64,000 bases of DNA from Caballeronia zhejiangensis (GCF_000698575.1 NZ_JFHD01000009.1:124001-188000), one strand, 5' to 3'; positions 26,124 through 36,217 are shown, counted from the first letter of the stretch. The notes: generated by a model from the sequence alone, not told the origin. Program-made: numbers and translations.

Positions 26124-27071
26124 TTATGCGTTCGGTTTGCCCGTCTTCGCGACGATTTGCGTGATCGCTTCGATCTGCGCTGCGCCTTCTTCGATCAGAA
26201 ACTGCTTGAACGCAAGCGCCACCGGCGGTAGCCGCTTGTTGTTCCGATGCACGACGAACCAGTTGAGCATCACGGGAAAGCCCTCGATATCGAGCACCGC
26301 CAGCTTTCCGACCTGCAATTCCATGCTGATCGTGTGCGCGGACAAGAAGCTCAGGCCCATGCCGGCGATCACCGCCTGCTTGATCGTCTCCGTGCTGGTG
26401 ATTTCCATCGCGACGTTAAGGTTCGGCAGCCGTCCGCCGAATCCTTCTTCCATCGAATTCCAGGTGTCGGAGCCACGCTCGCGCACGATGAACGGTTCGT
26501 CGGCGAGCGCTTCGAGCGGCAAGTTCCTCCGTCCGACGAGCGGATGATCCGGCGGCGCGACGATCACGTACGGATGGGGCGCGAATGAGACGTTCACCGT
26601 GTCCATATCGCGCGGGGGGCGGACCATCACGGCGAGATCGGTGAGATTGTCGGACAGCTGATGCAGCAGTTCCTCGCGATTGTGTACCGCGAGATTGAGC
26701 CGGACATCGGTATTGCGCTGCGTGAACGCGGCGAGCAAGCGGGGGAAAAAGTAATCGCCCGCGCTGATCACCGCGACGTTGAGCGTGCCGCCCGCGATGC
26801 CTTTGAGTCGGGCCATCGCATCGTCGGCTTCGCGGAATTGCTCCAGAATCGCGCGGCTGTAGTGAAGCATTTCATTTCCGGCCGGCGTCAGATAGATTTT
26901 CTTGCCGAGCTGCTCGAACAGCGGCAGCCCGGCGTGCTCCTCCAGTTGCTTCACCTGCGTCGAAACAGCCGGCTGCGTAAGGTAGAGCTCTTCAGCGGCG
27001 CGCGAGAAACTCAGTCGACGGGCGACGGTCTCGAAGATCTTGAGTTGACGCAGGGTGGCGTTGCGCAGCAC
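26124..27071 (-). CDS. LysR-family transcriptional regulator (CbbR-like)
   Basis: Starts at GTG 27071 after GAGGGATTGCT; 315 residues. The N-terminal winged helix-turn-helix is standard (RQLKIFETVARRLSFSRAAE, LTQPAVSTQVKQLEEHAG), followed by the periplasmic-binding-like effector domain (VISAGDYFFPRLLAAFTQRN, IVRERGSDTWNSMEEGF, IKQAVIAGMGLSFLSAHTIS). The sequence is close to CbbR-type regulators, whose known effectors are metabolites of CO2 fixation or C2 metabolism. It is divergent from the OxlT-like transporter gene across a 475-bp gap and probably controls it. Confidence 0.9.
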   Translation of the reverse strand: MLRNATLRQLKIFETVARRLSFSRAAEELYLTQPAVSTQVKQLEEHAGLPLFEQLGKKIYLTPAGNEMLHYSRAILEQFREADDAMARLKGIAGGTLNVAVISAGDYFFPRLLAAFTQRNTDVRLNLAVHNREELLHQLSDNLTDLAVMVRPPRDMDTVNVSFAPHPYVIVAPPDHPLVGRRNLPLEALADEPFIVRERGSDTWNSMEEGFGGRLPNLNVAMEITSTETIKQAVIAGMGLSFLSAHTISMELQVGKLAVLDIEGFPVMLNWFVVHRNNKRLPPVALAFKQFLIEEGAAQIEAITQIVAKTGKPNA

Positions 27072-27546
27072 AGCAATCCCTCATCCATTAACGATCACTA
27101 ATTTATACAATAATTTTTTCTAACTTTCCTTAATCGTTTTTCTCCCCCACGATGCTTTCACGTCCGCGAAAGTTGTAAGGCGGACGGTTGCGCCAAGAGC
27201 GAACCGGCCACGCCAGACCCCAGGCATCGGCCAGTTTGCCGCAAAGCAACACGAGCACACTCGCAGCATGGAAGCCTGCAAAGGCTGCACAACCCATCCG
27301 GACTTTATTGGGAATCGCTTTGAAATGATTCTTCGATCGCCTGAAGCGGATGTTTGCCGGATGTGCGAATCGATCGCCCACCTCAAAACGCGCGACATGC
27401 GCAATACCCGTGACCGGCGGCCTCACGCCCATGCCGCCTGGACCGAGCATTTCCCCTGACCGACCGCTCGCCGCCGACGCACCGCGCCGGCTTCTCGCAG
27501 CACATCAAGCGCCGTACGAGCGCTAAGACAGATAACGGAGACAGAC
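27072..27546. promoter_or_regulatory. Divergent regulatory region between lysR and the oxlT-like gene
   Basis: No convincing gene in 475 bp. The part next to the LysR start (27085-27135) is AT-rich, with ATTTATACAATAATTTT at 27101-27117 fitting the loose T-N11-A pattern of LysR boxes. A GGAGACAGAC ribosome site precedes ATG 27547. The 15-bp element found elsewhere in this cluster is absent here, so the transporter is probably not in the GntR regulon. Confidence 0.45.
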
Positions 27547-28878
27547 ATGGCAAGCGCAGACACGGTTGTGTCCGGGCAATCGCACGGGCGTCACCACAAC
27601 AGATGGATCCAGCTCGCAGTCGGCATCGTATGCATGGGGCTGGTCGCCAACCTCCAGTACGCATGGACTCTTTTCGTCGTTCCGATGGATGCGAAGCACC
27701 ATTGGGGTCAAGCGGCGATTCAAACCGCCTTCACCATCTTCATCGTCACTGAAACGTGGCTCGTGCCCGTCGAGGGCTGGCTCGTCGATAAATTCGGACC
27801 GCGCCCGGTCGTGATGGGCGGCGCACTTTGCGCCGCCATCGGCTGGATGATCGACGCCCACGCCACCACGCTCACGCATCTGTACATCGCCGCCGTGGTC
27901 GCAGGTATCGGCGCCGGTTGCGTGTATGGCACCTGCGTCGGCACGGCGCTCAAGTGGTTCCCGGACAAGCGCGGTCTCGCGGCGGGCCTGACCGCTGCTG
28001 GCTTCGGCGCGGGCGCGGCTGTCACGGTGATTCCGATCTCGAACATGATCCAGAGCTCAGGCTACGAGCACGCGTTCATGTTCTTCGGCATCCTGCAGGG
28101 CGCGTGCATCTTCGTGCTCGCGCTGATGCTCGTGCGGCCGAATCCGCCGAAAGGCATCGTGCCGGCCAAGCGCATCGTGTCGACGAAGATCGACTACACG
28201 ACAGGACAGATGGTGCGCTCGCCGCTCTTCTGGGTGCTGTATCTGATGTTCGTGTTCGTCGCGGCGGGCGGCGTGATCGCGACCGCGCAGTTCGGGCCGA
28301 TCGCGAAGGAATACGGCTTCGCCAAGATGCCGGTGAATCTGCTCGGCGTAACGCTGCCGCTGCTCGCGATGACGCTGTCCATCGACAATCTGTGCAACGG
28401 CTTCACGCGTCCGCTGTGCGGCTTCATCTCGGACAAGATCGGCCGCGAAAACACGATGTTCATCATCTTTCTCGGTGAAGGCGTCGCGCTGCTCGGGCTG
28501 ATGGAGTTCGGCCACAATCCGTATCTCTTCATGCTGTTCGCGGCGATGACGTTCCTCTGCTGGGGCGAAATCTTCTCGATCTTCCCGGCGACCTGCGCGG
28601 ACACCTTCGGCAGCAAGTACGCCGCCGCCAACGCGGGCACGCTCTACACCGCGAAAGGCACGGCGTCGATGCTGGTGCCGCTCGCTTCGGTGCTCGCGTC
28701 GATCGGGTCGTGGAACGCGGTGTTCATCACGGCGGCGGTGACGTCGATCGCGGCGGGACTGTGCGCGAAATTCGTTCTCGCGCCGATGCGAAAGCGCTGG
28801 ATCGAAAACACGCTCACGGAAGAGTCGTCGGCCGAATCGTCGATCAACGCGTCGTTACGGACCGGCTCGATTCAATGA
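27547..28878 (+). CDS. oxlT: MFS antiporter, oxalate/formate (OxlT-like)
   Basis: The 443-residue, 12-helix protein reads as an OxlT-type transporter: RWIQLAVGIVCMGLVANLQY, AWTLFVVPMD, GAGCVYGTCVGTALKWFPDK, MTLSIDNLCNGFTRPLCGFI then SDKIGREN, and FSIFPATCADTFGSKYAAAN. In known OxlT proteins oxalate2- enters in exchange for formate. Frc further along the cluster supports a dicarboxylate/oxalate role. The gene ends with a 4-bp overlap (ATGA) into a second LysR gene, so transporter and regulator are co-translated. Confidence 0.88.
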   Translation: MASADTVVSGQSHGRHHNRWIQLAVGIVCMGLVANLQYAWTLFVVPMDAKHHWGQAAIQTAFTIFIVTETWLVPVEGWLVDKFGPRPVVMGGALCAAIGWMIDAHATTLTHLYIAAVVAGIGAGCVYGTCVGTALKWFPDKRGLAAGLTAAGFGAGAAVTVIPISNMIQSSGYEHAFMFFGILQGACIFVLALMLVRPNPPKGIVPAKRIVSTKIDYTTGQMVRSPLFWVLYLMFVFVAAGGVIATAQFGPIAKEYGFAKMPVNLLGVTLPLLAMTLSIDNLCNGFTRPLCGFISDKIGRENTMFIIFLGEGVALLGLMEFGHNPYLFMLFAAMTFLCWGEIFSIFPATCADTFGSKYAAANAGTLYTAKGTASMLVPLASVLASIGSWNAVFITAAVTSIAAGLCAKFVLAPMRKRWIENTLTEESSAESSINASLRTGSIQ

Positions 28879-29810
28879 AACAGGGCACGCCGACGTTGAG
28901 CGTATCGCTGCATCAACTGAGGCTTTTCGTCACCCTCGCGCGGCATCGCAGCTTCACGCGCGCGGGCGACGATCTCGGCATCACCCAATCGGCGGTGAGC
29001 CGCAGCATTCGCGAACTCGAAGATGAAATCGCGCTGCGGCTCTTCGATCGCACGACGCGTCAGGTCGCGCTCACCGAAACCGGACGCAAGCTGCTCGCCC
29101 GCATTGCGCCGCTCGTCGAGGAACTGGAAGCGACTCTGCGGCCGCGCGCGCAAGAGGGCGGCGAGCCGGGCGTCGTCAATCTCGCGAGCAGTTGCGCTCT
29201 CACGGCGAGCGTTTTGCCCGCGATGCTCGCATCGTGTCGCGAACGTCTGCCGGAAGTCACGATCATCGTGATGGATCGGCCGCAAAACGCCGTGCTGCAA
29301 CTCGTGCGTTCGGGCGAGGCGGAACTGGGCGTCGCGATCGCGCCCGACAATCTCGACGAACTCGCCGCCGAGCCTCTTTTCGCCGATGGACTTGCTGCCG
29401 TCGTCAGCGCGTCACATCGACTGAGCGCGGCGGCGGGCATCGACTGGCAGCAGTTGCGCGGCACGCCGCTTCTCCTGCTCGACGATGACACCGGCAGCCT
29501 GGGCGCCATCGAGGCTGCGCTCGCGCTGCACGGCGTCGCGGGCGCGGTGCGCCAGAAATTCACGCAAGCTGCCGCGGTTGCGCGCATGGCGGAAGCCGGC
29601 CTCGGCGTCGGTATCCTGCCGATGCACGCGCGCGCTGCCATTGACTGCGCGCAGACGCGCATCATCCCGCTCGTGCCGGACACGTCGCGCACGATCATGC
29701 TCGTACGGCGCAAGAGCCGCGCGCTGCGCTCGAGCGCGGCGAACGTCTGGTCACACATCGTCGCATCCTCGTCGCATACTTTCATCTCGGGTCAGGCCGT
29801 CGAGGTCTGA
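28875..29810 (+). CDS. LysR-family transcriptional regulator, second copy in the cluster
   Basis: ATG 28875 overlaps the OxlT stop; 311 residues. HTH part is HQLRLFVTLARHRSFTRAGD and LGITQSAVSRSIRELEDEIA; the effector domain follows (VNLASSCALTASVLPAML, EAGLGVGILPMHAR). It is clearly different from the CbbR-like regulator at 26124. Lack of its own ribosome site suggests translational coupling to the transporter. It may sense the transported acid or a product. A hairpin with a T-run follows, closing the oxlT-lysR transcript. Confidence 0.88.
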   Translation: MKQGTPTLSVSLHQLRLFVTLARHRSFTRAGDDLGITQSAVSRSIRELEDEIALRLFDRTTRQVALTETGRKLLARIAPLVEELEATLRPRAQEGGEPGVVNLASSCALTASVLPAMLASCRERLPEVTIIVMDRPQNAVLQLVRSGEAELGVAIAPDNLDELAAEPLFADGLAAVVSASHRLSAAAGIDWQQLRGTPLLLLDDDTGSLGAIEAALALHGVAGAVRQKFTQAAAVARMAEAGLGVGILPMHARAAIDCAQTRIIPLVPDTSRTIMLVRRKSRALRSSAANVWSHIVASSSHTFISGQAVEV

Positions 29811-29834
29811 CCGACTTCTTGCCGCTGAAGGAAG

Positions 29835-29864
29835 CCCGCGGCGCATCTCGCGCATGCGGGTTTT
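29835..29864 (+). terminator. Rho-independent-type terminator after the oxlT-lysR operon
   Basis: Arms CCCGC (29835-29839) and GCGGG (29856-29860) enclose an inner GCGC/GCGC stem with a 5-base loop, followed by TTTT. It lies 24 bp after the LysR stop and just before the promoter of the PanE-like gene. Confidence 0.6.
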
Positions 29865-29891
29865 CGCTCGTCTGCGAGCGCACGATTCGCC

Positions 29892-29933
29892 TTGTCCTGT
29901 CTGCACTCGGAATGTAGTATCTTGTATATCAGA
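29892..29933 (+). promoter_or_regulatory. Promoter with operator copy A in front of the PanE-like gene
   Basis: A -35-like TTGTCC (29892-29897) and a -10-like TAGTAT (29915-29920) are 17 bp apart. The 15-bp operator ATCTTGTATATCAGA at 29919-29933 overlaps the -10 and presumed start, a repressor position. Its exact reverse complement occurs at 31009-31023, and 13/15 matches occur at 34529 and 34745. Confidence 0.7.
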
Positions 29934-29967
29934 GAGATATAAAGCTACAACCCTCAGGAGACGAACC

Positions 29968-30981
29968 ATGAAGATCTGCGTGTACGGCGCCGGAGCGATC
30001 GGCGGCTATATGGGCGCGCAACTGGCGCGAGCGGGTGCGGACGTCAGTTTCGTCGCGCGCGGGCCGCATCTCGCGGCGATGCAGGCGAACGGCGTCAAGC
30101 TCCGGATCGATGGCGAGGAGCACACCGTCAAGGTGCGCTGCACGAACAATGCCGCCGAACTCGGCCCGCAGGATTACGTGATCGTCGCGCTGAAGGCGCA
30201 TTCGATTCCGGGCGTCGTCGATCTGATTCCGCCGCTGCTCGGCCCGGAAACCGCGATCGTCACGGCCGTCAACGGTCTGCCTTACTGGTATTTCTACAAA
30301 CACGGCGGCGAGCTCGAAGGCACGAAACTGCAGAGCGTCGATCCTGGCGGCCGCCAGTGGGACGTGTTCGGTCCGGAACGCGCGATCGGCTGCGTGCTGC
30401 TGCCGGCGGCGGAAATCGCGGAGCCGGGCGTCATCGAACATCACTACGGCAAGAAATTTCCCATCGGCGAGCCGAGCGGCGAAATCACGCCGCGTCTGCA
30501 GGCGCTGCACGACATGATGGCGAAGGCGGATATGGAAGCGCCGATGCGCGACAACATCCGCGATGAAATCTGGCTGAAGCTCTGGGGCAATCTGTGCTTC
30601 AACCCGATCAGCGCGTTGACCGGCGCGACGCTCGACGTGCTCACGAGCGATCCCGGCACGCGCGCGCTCTCGAAGGCGATGATGCTGGAGGCGAAGGCGA
30701 TCGGCGACAGGATCGGCGTGAATTTCCGCGTCGACGTTGAGCGGCGCATCAACGGCGCGGGCGCGGTCGGCGCGCACAAGACGTCGATGCTGATGGACTG
30801 CGAGGCCGGACGCCCGATGGAAATCGATCCGCTGATGACGGTCGTGCAGGAAATCGGCCGCCTCGTGCACGTCGAAACTCCGATGCTCGATGCCGTTCTC
30901 GCATTGATCAAGCTGCGCGAAGGCGTGAATCAGGGCACGGCGAAGCCGCTGCCGCTCCCGCAATCTCAAAAAGCCGCCTAA
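29968..30981 (+). CDS. 2-dehydropantoate 2-reductase family oxidoreductase (PanE/ApbA-like)
   Basis: ATG 29968 has CAGGAG upstream; 337 residues. It has the N-terminal Rossmann motif MKICVYGAGAIGGYMGAQLA, a long middle, KLWGNLCFNPISALTGAT (the conserved K/N region of ApbA proteins) and SMLMDCEAGRPMEIDPL near 270-286, matching the family S-M-x-x-D-x-x-x-x-x-x-E-I-D motif. True PanE makes pantoate, but many paralogues reduce or oxidise other 2-keto/2-hydroxy acids. Being under the shared operator of an oxalate-type cluster, it may handle a C2-C4 keto-acid such as glyoxylate or tartronate semialdehyde rather than act in pantothenate synthesis; that is inference. Confidence 0.88.
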   Translation: MKICVYGAGAIGGYMGAQLARAGADVSFVARGPHLAAMQANGVKLRIDGEEHTVKVRCTNNAAELGPQDYVIVALKAHSIPGVVDLIPPLLGPETAIVTAVNGLPYWYFYKHGGELEGTKLQSVDPGGRQWDVFGPERAIGCVLLPAAEIAEPGVIEHHYGKKFPIGEPSGEITPRLQALHDMMAKADMEAPMRDNIRDEIWLKLWGNLCFNPISALTGATLDVLTSDPGTRALSKAMMLEAKAIGDRIGVNFRVDVERRINGAGAVGAHKTSMLMDCEAGRPMEIDPLMTVVQEIGRLVHVETPMLDAVLALIKLREGVNQGTAKPLPLPQSQKAA

Positions 30982-31008
30982 ACTGCAGACGAAGGGACCA
31001 GCGTTGTT

Positions 31009-31023
31009 TCTGATATACAAGAT
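31009..31023 (+). promoter_or_regulatory. Operator copy B in front of the small membrane protein and gntR genes
   Basis: TCTGATATACAAGAT is the exact reverse complement of copy A at 29919-29933. It lies 10 bp upstream of the -35 of the promoter at 31033-31061. Presence in front of the regulator gene points to autoregulation. Confidence 0.75.
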
Positions 31024-31032
31024 GCAAAATAC

Positions 31033-31061
31033 TTGCGTGCTGTTGCGATGCAGCATATACT
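31033..31061 (+). promoter_or_regulatory. Sigma-70-like promoter for the small membrane protein / gntR operon
   Basis: TTGCGT at 31033-31038 and TATACT at 31056-31061 are separated by 17 bp. The -10 matches the consensus at five of six positions. The first start codon, ATG 31095, is 34 bp downstream. Confidence 0.6.
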
Positions 31062-31094
31062 GAGGGCTCTTGAGTGATTCAACTGGAGCCTGAA

Positions 31095-31316
31095 ATGAGC
31101 ATCGCCCTGCTGGTTGTTGTCGGATTCGCGCTGGTTGCCGTTGGTGTAGGTGTTACGTTTATGATTGCGTCGGCCGTGCCGCAAAGCATGCTGCAGCGCG
31201 CACAGGATCACGGTCGCTTCGCCGGTCTCGCGGCGGATGACCAGAACGGCGGTTCGGGCAAGCGTGTCGACGCTCGCCGTCCGCACTTGGGAAATCAAGC
31301 CATCAATGCCATCTGA
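31095..31316 (+). CDS. Small single-pass membrane protein overlapping the gntR start
   Basis: ATG 31095 has GGAG seven bases upstream; 73 residues. It contains one clear membrane helix at the N-terminus (IALLVVVGFALVAVGVGVTF) and a short polar, basic tail (SGKRVDARRP). Its last 11 bases overlap the GntR start at 31306, so the regulator is probably translated by coupling. I recognise no family. It lies directly behind the promoter with operator copy B. A role as membrane-linked sensor partner of the regulator, or a plain leader peptide that sets gntR expression, are both possible. Confidence 0.65.
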   Translation: MSIALLVVVGFALVAVGVGVTFMIASAVPQSMLQRAQDHGRFAGLAADDQNGGSGKRVDARRPHLGNQAINAI

Positions 31317-32049
31317 TACTCAATCCGTAGATAGTCCGGAAGTTCGCCCCGATGTACGTCCGCCCGGGCTGACGCTTTCGCTGGAGCCGATCAATGCCAC
31401 GGTTTCGCTGCGCGATCAGGCGTACGCGAAGCTGCGGCAGGCGATCGCCGAGGCGGACATCTATCGTTCGCGGGAAGAAATCCGTCTCGACGAGAAAGAA
31501 CTGACCGAAGCGCTCGGCGTGTCCCGCACGCCGATTCGCGAGGCCATGACGCTGCTCGAGCAGGAAGGTTTTCTGCGCACGGTGCCGCGCCGCGGCGTCT
31601 ATATCTTGCGCAAGACCAAGCGCGAGATCGTCGAGATGATTCACATGTGGGCGGCGCTGGAAAGCATGGCGGCGCGCCTCGCGACGCAGCGCGCGACGGA
31701 CGAGGAAATCGCCCATCTGCGCCACATGTTCGACAATTTCCGCGACTCGACGCCCGCCGAGCATATCGACGAGTATTCGGAAGCGAATATCGCGTTCCAT
31801 TCGGCGATCGTGCGGCTGTCGAAGTCGGAAATCATCTTCGACACGATCAAGAACATCTTCGTGCACGTCCGCGCGATCCGTAAGATGACGATCTCGCAGA
31901 GCGACCGGGCGTCGCGCTCGATCGTCGATCACATGCGGATCATCGAGGCGCTGGAGAAGCGCGACACGGAGCTGGTCGAGCGGCTCGTGAAGCAGCATTC
32001 GCTCGATCTGGCGGCGTTCGTCGAGGCGAATTGCGACTTTCTGGACTGA
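31306..32049 (+). CDS. GntR-family regulator, FCD (FadR-type) subfamily
   Basis: Start at ATG 31306 inside the end of the small upstream gene; 247 residues. The winged HTH spans about residues 33-100 (LRDQAYAKLRQAIAEADIYR, LDEKELTEALGVSRTPIREA, LLEQEGFLRTVPRRGVYI) and an all-helical FCD domain follows (MWAALESMAARLATQRATDE, EANIAFHSAIVRLSKSE, VDHMRIIEALEKRD) with the usual metal-binding Asp/His positions. FCD regulators sense organic acids or acyl-CoAs and usually repress. A 15-bp element at four promoters around this gene, including its own, is the likely operator. A strong terminator follows. Confidence 0.9.
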   Translation: MPSDTQSVDSPEVRPDVRPPGLTLSLEPINATVSLRDQAYAKLRQAIAEADIYRSREEIRLDEKELTEALGVSRTPIREAMTLLEQEGFLRTVPRRGVYILRKTKREIVEMIHMWAALESMAARLATQRATDEEIAHLRHMFDNFRDSTPAEHIDEYSEANIAFHSAIVRLSKSEIIFDTIKNIFVHVRAIRKMTISQSDRASRSIVDHMRIIEALEKRDTELVERLVKQHSLDLAAFVEANCDFLD

Positions 32050-32070
32050 TGACGGATTGAGTTGGAAAGC

Positions 32071-32105
32071 AAAAAACCGCATGGCGTTCGCCGTGCGGTT
32101 TTTTT
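32071..32105 (+). terminator. Rho-independent terminator after gntR
   Basis: AAAAAACCGCA-T-GGCG (arm), TT loop, CGCC-G-TGCGGTTTTTTT: a nearly perfect stem ended by seven T. It starts 21 bp after the gntR stop. The A-run on the other side makes it usable from both directions. Confidence 0.9.
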
Positions 32106-32349
32106 ATTTCGTCGTCGATCGAAACGGTGATGCGCGAAGCGGATAGTCGTCGCTCGGCAGCGCGCCGCGCGTCTCGACGGGCACGAAGCCGGGCGCATGA
32201 CTCGGAGCCGGCGCGACGGCTTGCGATGTCGCGAACGACAGGGCAGTGACCTGGCCGATGCGCAAGGCCACCGCCATCGCAGAGTCGAGGTAGACGAACA
32301 TGGCGCGGAAAAAAGGCGCAAGTCTATCGATGCTGCCCTTTCTCAGCAA
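32104..32349 (-). CDS. Doubtful small frame, 81 residues
   Basis: A minus-strand frame between the gntR terminator and the sucD-like gene. It would need a TTG start at 32349 (an ATG at about 32300 gives 65 residues) and has no clear ribosome site. The product has a weakly hydrophobic stretch (AMAVALRIGQVTALSFA) and a Pro/Ser-rich end; no family recognised. It sits 42 bp after the SucD-like stop in the same direction. It may be non-coding. Confidence 0.25.
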   Translation of the reverse strand: MLRKGSIDRLAPFFRAMFVYLDSAMAVALRIGQVTALSFATSQAVAPAPSHAPGFVPVETRGALPSDDYPLRASPFRSTTK

Positions 32350-32391
32350 TAGCGCGCGCCCTTGCTCGGCCCGCGCCGGTTGCCCGCGTGA

Positions 32392-33260
<869 letters not shown>

Positions 33261-33264
<4 letters not shown>

Positions 33265-34463
33265 TGGGCCACTCCTTGAGCGACGGCGCTGACGATCTTG
33301 TCGGCGGCATCGGCGAGATTTTCGGCGGGGATGATGGTGAGACCGGACGTGCGCAGAATCTCTCGGCCCGCATCGACATTCGTGCCTGCGAGGCGCACGA
33401 CGAGCGGCACGCTCAGATCGATCTCGCGCGCGGCCGCGACGACGCCTTGCGCGATCACGTCGCAGCGCATGATGCCGCCGAAGATGTTGACGAGAATGCC
33501 CTGCACCTTCGGGTCGCGCAGGATCAGCTTGAACGCGGTCGCGACGCGCTCCTGGGTCGCGCCGCCGCCGACGTCGAGAAAGTTCGCCGGCTCGCCGCCG
33601 TAGAGCTTGATGATGTCCATCGTGGCCATCGCGAGGCCCGCGCCGTTCACCATGCAGCCGATATTGCCGTCGAGCTTGACGTAGTTCAGACCGTGCTTCG
33701 CCGCTTCGATTTCGGCGGGATCTTCCTCGTCCTCGTCGCGCAGTTTCTCGATGTCGGGATGGCGATACAGCGCGTTGTCGTCGAAATTGAGCTTCGCGTC
33801 GAGCGCCATCACGTCGCCGGAGCCGGTCACGACGAGCGGATTCACTTCCACGATCGACGCATCCAGATCGACGAACGCCTGATACAGCGCCGTGACGAAC
33901 TTCGACGCAGCCTTGATCTGATTGCCGGTGAGCCCGAGTCCGAACGCGATCTGGCGCGTGTGAAAGGGCTGAAGCCCGGTCGCCGGATCGATCGCGACCT
34001 TGAGAATTTTTTCCGGCGTGCGATGCGCGACTTCCTCGATCTCCATGCCGCCTTCCGTCGACGCCATGATCGTGATGCGCGAGTTGGCGCGATCGACCAG
34101 CATGCCGAGATACAGCTCGCGCGCGATATCGCAGCCTTCTTCGACGTAGAGCCGCTTCACTTCCTTGCCCGCCGGCCCCGTCTGCTTGGTCACGAGCACG
34201 GACGCGAGCATCTTCTGCGCGTTCTCGCGCACTTCGTCGACCGACTTCACCACGCGCACGCCGCCTTTTCCGTCCGGATCGTTGGCGAAGCGCCCGGCGC
34301 CGCGGCCGCCCGCGTGAATCTGCGACTTCACGACCCAGACGGGTCCGGGCAGCGCGCGCGCCGCATCGGCGGCCTCCGTCGCGGAAAAGGCGACGCGGCC
34401 CTCCGGAACCGCGACGCCGTACTTTCGCAGCAGCGCCTTCGCCTGATATTCGTGGATGTTCAT
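33261..34463 (-). CDS. sucC: Succinate-CoA ligase beta-subunit-like protein (SucC paralogue)
   Basis: ATG 34463 follows AGGAGACGAG; 400 residues. The ATP-grasp domain is typical ([34 protein letters not shown]) and the C-terminal ligase domain contains [17 protein letters not shown] and [17 protein letters not shown]. It contains an acidic insertion DEDEEDP near 245, otherwise normal. It is the first gene of the sucCD-like pair and is divergent from frc, with operator copy C about 70 bp upstream. An alternative assignment is malate-CoA ligase (MtkA-like), which is hard to separate by eye. Confidence 0.88.
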
Positions 34464-34528
34464 CTCGTCTCCTGATGTCCTCTGATGGGAATGAGCGAGC
34501 CGAGCAACAGCATCGTCGGCGCGCTGAA

Positions 34529-34543
34529 ATACTGTATATCAGA
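34529..34543 (-). promoter_or_regulatory. Operator copy C upstream of the sucCD-like operon
   Basis: Plus-strand ATACTGTATATCAGA matches copy A at 13 of 15 positions. On the minus strand it overlaps a possible -10 (TACAGT) placed 16 bp after TTGCGC. The sucC-like start is 66 bp away. Confidence 0.65.
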
Positions 34544-34723
34544 TTTCACCACGCGCAAAACTTTCGTTTGCGGGCTTCTGCAGCGTTAAATGAGTGCTTA
34601 ACGGGCCGAGGCGGACGACGGTGATTGATGCACTGCAGAATTAAAAATCGGTCGAGCGTTGCTCACAGCGGCGTTCAAGGGATCGTGCGCTGCATCACAG
34701 GGTTTTCATCGACCGGCGGACGG

Positions 34724-34759
34724 TTGACTAATACTGTGTGTGGAATATTGTATATCACA
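34724..34759 (+). promoter_or_regulatory. Promoter and operator copy D upstream of frc
   Basis: TTGACT (34724-34729) and TATTGT (34746-34751) are 16 bp apart. The operator ATATTGTATATCACA at 34745-34759 overlaps the -10 and differs from copy A at two positions. The frc start is 115 bp downstream. Confidence 0.65.
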
Positions 34760-34873
34760 GGAGGCGGGTCGCTTTGCGGTCCGACGGTCTACGCGCTCCG
34801 GGCACGACGGCGCGGGACGATGTACAAATAATCGCGAATCTATAAACGTCGAAAGAGAGTGGGAGACAAAGCC

Positions 34874-36136
34874 ATGACGGTGAACACATCTGGCAAGGCG
34901 CTGGACGGCGTGCGAATCCTGGACTTCACGCACGTTCAGTCGGGACCGACCTGCACGCAGTTGCTCGCGTGGTTCGGCGCCGACGTCATCAAGGTCGAGC
35001 GCGCGGGTTCGGGCGACATCACGCGGGAGCAGTTGCGCGATATCCCCGACGCCGACAGCCTCTACTTCACGATGCTCAACCACAACAAGCGCTCGATCAC
35101 CATCGACACGAAGAATCCGGAAGGCAAGAAGGTGCTCGAGACGCTCGTGAAGAAGTGCGACGTGCTCGTCGAGAACTTCGCCCCGGGCGCGCTCGATCGC
35201 ATGGGCTTTACGTGGGAGCGCATCCAGGAACTGAATCCGCGGATGATCGTCGCGTCGGTGAAGGGCTTCGGCCCGGGACCGTACGAAGATTGCAAGGTGT
35301 ATGAGAACGTCGCGCAGTGCGCGGGCGGCGCGGCGTCGACGACCGGTTTCGAAGACGGTCCGCCGACCGTCACCGGCGCGCAGATCGGCGATTCGGGCAC
35401 GGGCCTGCATCTGGCGCTCGGCATCGTCACGGCGCTGTATCAGCGCAACACGAGCGGACGTGGTCAGAAAGTGCTCGCCGCGATGCAGGATGGCGTGCTC
35501 AATCTCTGCCGCGTGAAATTGCGCGACCAGCAGCGCCTCGAACGCACTGGCGTGATGAAGGAGTACCCGCAATATCCGAACGGCACGTTCGGCGAAGCCG
35601 TGCCGCGCGCGGGCAACGCATCGGGCGGCGGCCAGCCGGGCTGGATTCTCAAGTGCAAGGGCTGGGAGACCGATCCGAACGCGTACATCTACTTCATCAC
35701 GCAGGCGCCGGTCTGGGGCGAAATCTGCAAGGTGATCGGCAAGGAGGAATGGATCGATCATCCGGATTACAAGACGCCGAACGCGCGCCTGCCGCATCTG
35801 AAGCAGATTTTCGAGGAAATCGAGCGCTGGACGATGTCGAAGACCAAGTTCCAGGCGATGGAAATCCTCAACAAGCACGACATTCCGTGCGGCCCGATCC
35901 TGTCGATGAAGGAAATCGCCGAAGAGCCGTCGCTGCGCAAGACGGGAACGGTCGTCGAAGTCGATCATCCGGTGCGCGGGAAGTATCTGACGGTCGGCAA
36001 TCCGATCAAATTGTCCGACAGTCCGACCGAAGTCGTGCGCTCGCCGCTGCTCGGCGAACACACCGACGAAGTCATGGCCGAACTCGGCTACACGCCGGAT
36101 CAGATCGCCACGCTGAAGAGCCTCGGCGCGATCTGA
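34874..36136 (+). CDS. frc: Formyl-CoA:oxalate CoA-transferase (CaiB/BaiF family)
   Basis: ATG 34874 has GGGAG nine bases upstream (a GTG at 34859 is an alternative); 420 residues. The sequence follows Frc very closely: [53 protein letters not shown] with the catalytic Asp173, [15 protein letters not shown], and [20 protein letters not shown], where the flexible Gly-rich loop has Ser in place of the first Gly. Frc moves CoA from formyl-CoA to oxalate to give oxalyl-CoA. The normal partner, oxalyl-CoA decarboxylase, is not in this window. It is followed by an ADP-forming acyl-CoA ligase. Confidence 0.93.
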   Translation: MTVNTSGKALDGVRILDFTHVQSGPTCTQLLAWFGADVIKVERAGSGDITREQLRDIPDADSLYFTMLNHNKRSITIDTKNPEGKKVLETLVKKCDVLVENFAPGALDRMGFTWERIQELNPRMIVASVKGFGPGPYEDCKVYENVAQCAGGAASTTGFEDGPPTVTGAQIGDSGTGLHLALGIVTALYQRNTSGRGQKVLAAMQDGVLNLCRVKLRDQQRLERTGVMKEYPQYPNGTFGEAVPRAGNASGGGQPGWILKCKGWETDPNAYIYFITQAPVWGEICKVIGKEEWIDHPDYKTPNARLPHLKQIFEEIERWTMSKTKFQAMEILNKHDIPCGPILSMKEIAEEPSLRKTGTVVEVDHPVRGKYLTVGNPIKLSDSPTEVVRSPLLGEHTDEVMAELGYTPDQIATLKSLGAI

Positions 36137-36217
36137 GCACATTGCCTTGCACTGACGTCCGCCTTCGAAAGAGGGCGGCGCAGGCCCCTGCACGCCCCTA
36201 TAACGGAGACGCACCAA

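Larger units (their letters stand above)
34464..34873. promoter_or_regulatory. Divergent control region between sucC-like and frc genes
   Basis: This 410-bp gap has no convincing gene. It contains operator copy C near the sucC side and copy D near the frc side, each overlapping a plausible -10 for its own gene. This placement suggests that both transcripts are controlled together by the GntR regulator. Confidence 0.65.

Noticed and set aside
27120..27450. Minus-strand frames in the lysR/oxlT gap
   Set aside because: Two overlapping frames with no ribosome site or family; the gap is better explained as a regulatory region.
34625..34831. Short plus-strand frame between sucC-like and frc genes
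   Set aside because: It runs through promoter and operator sequences; no ribosome site or protein features.
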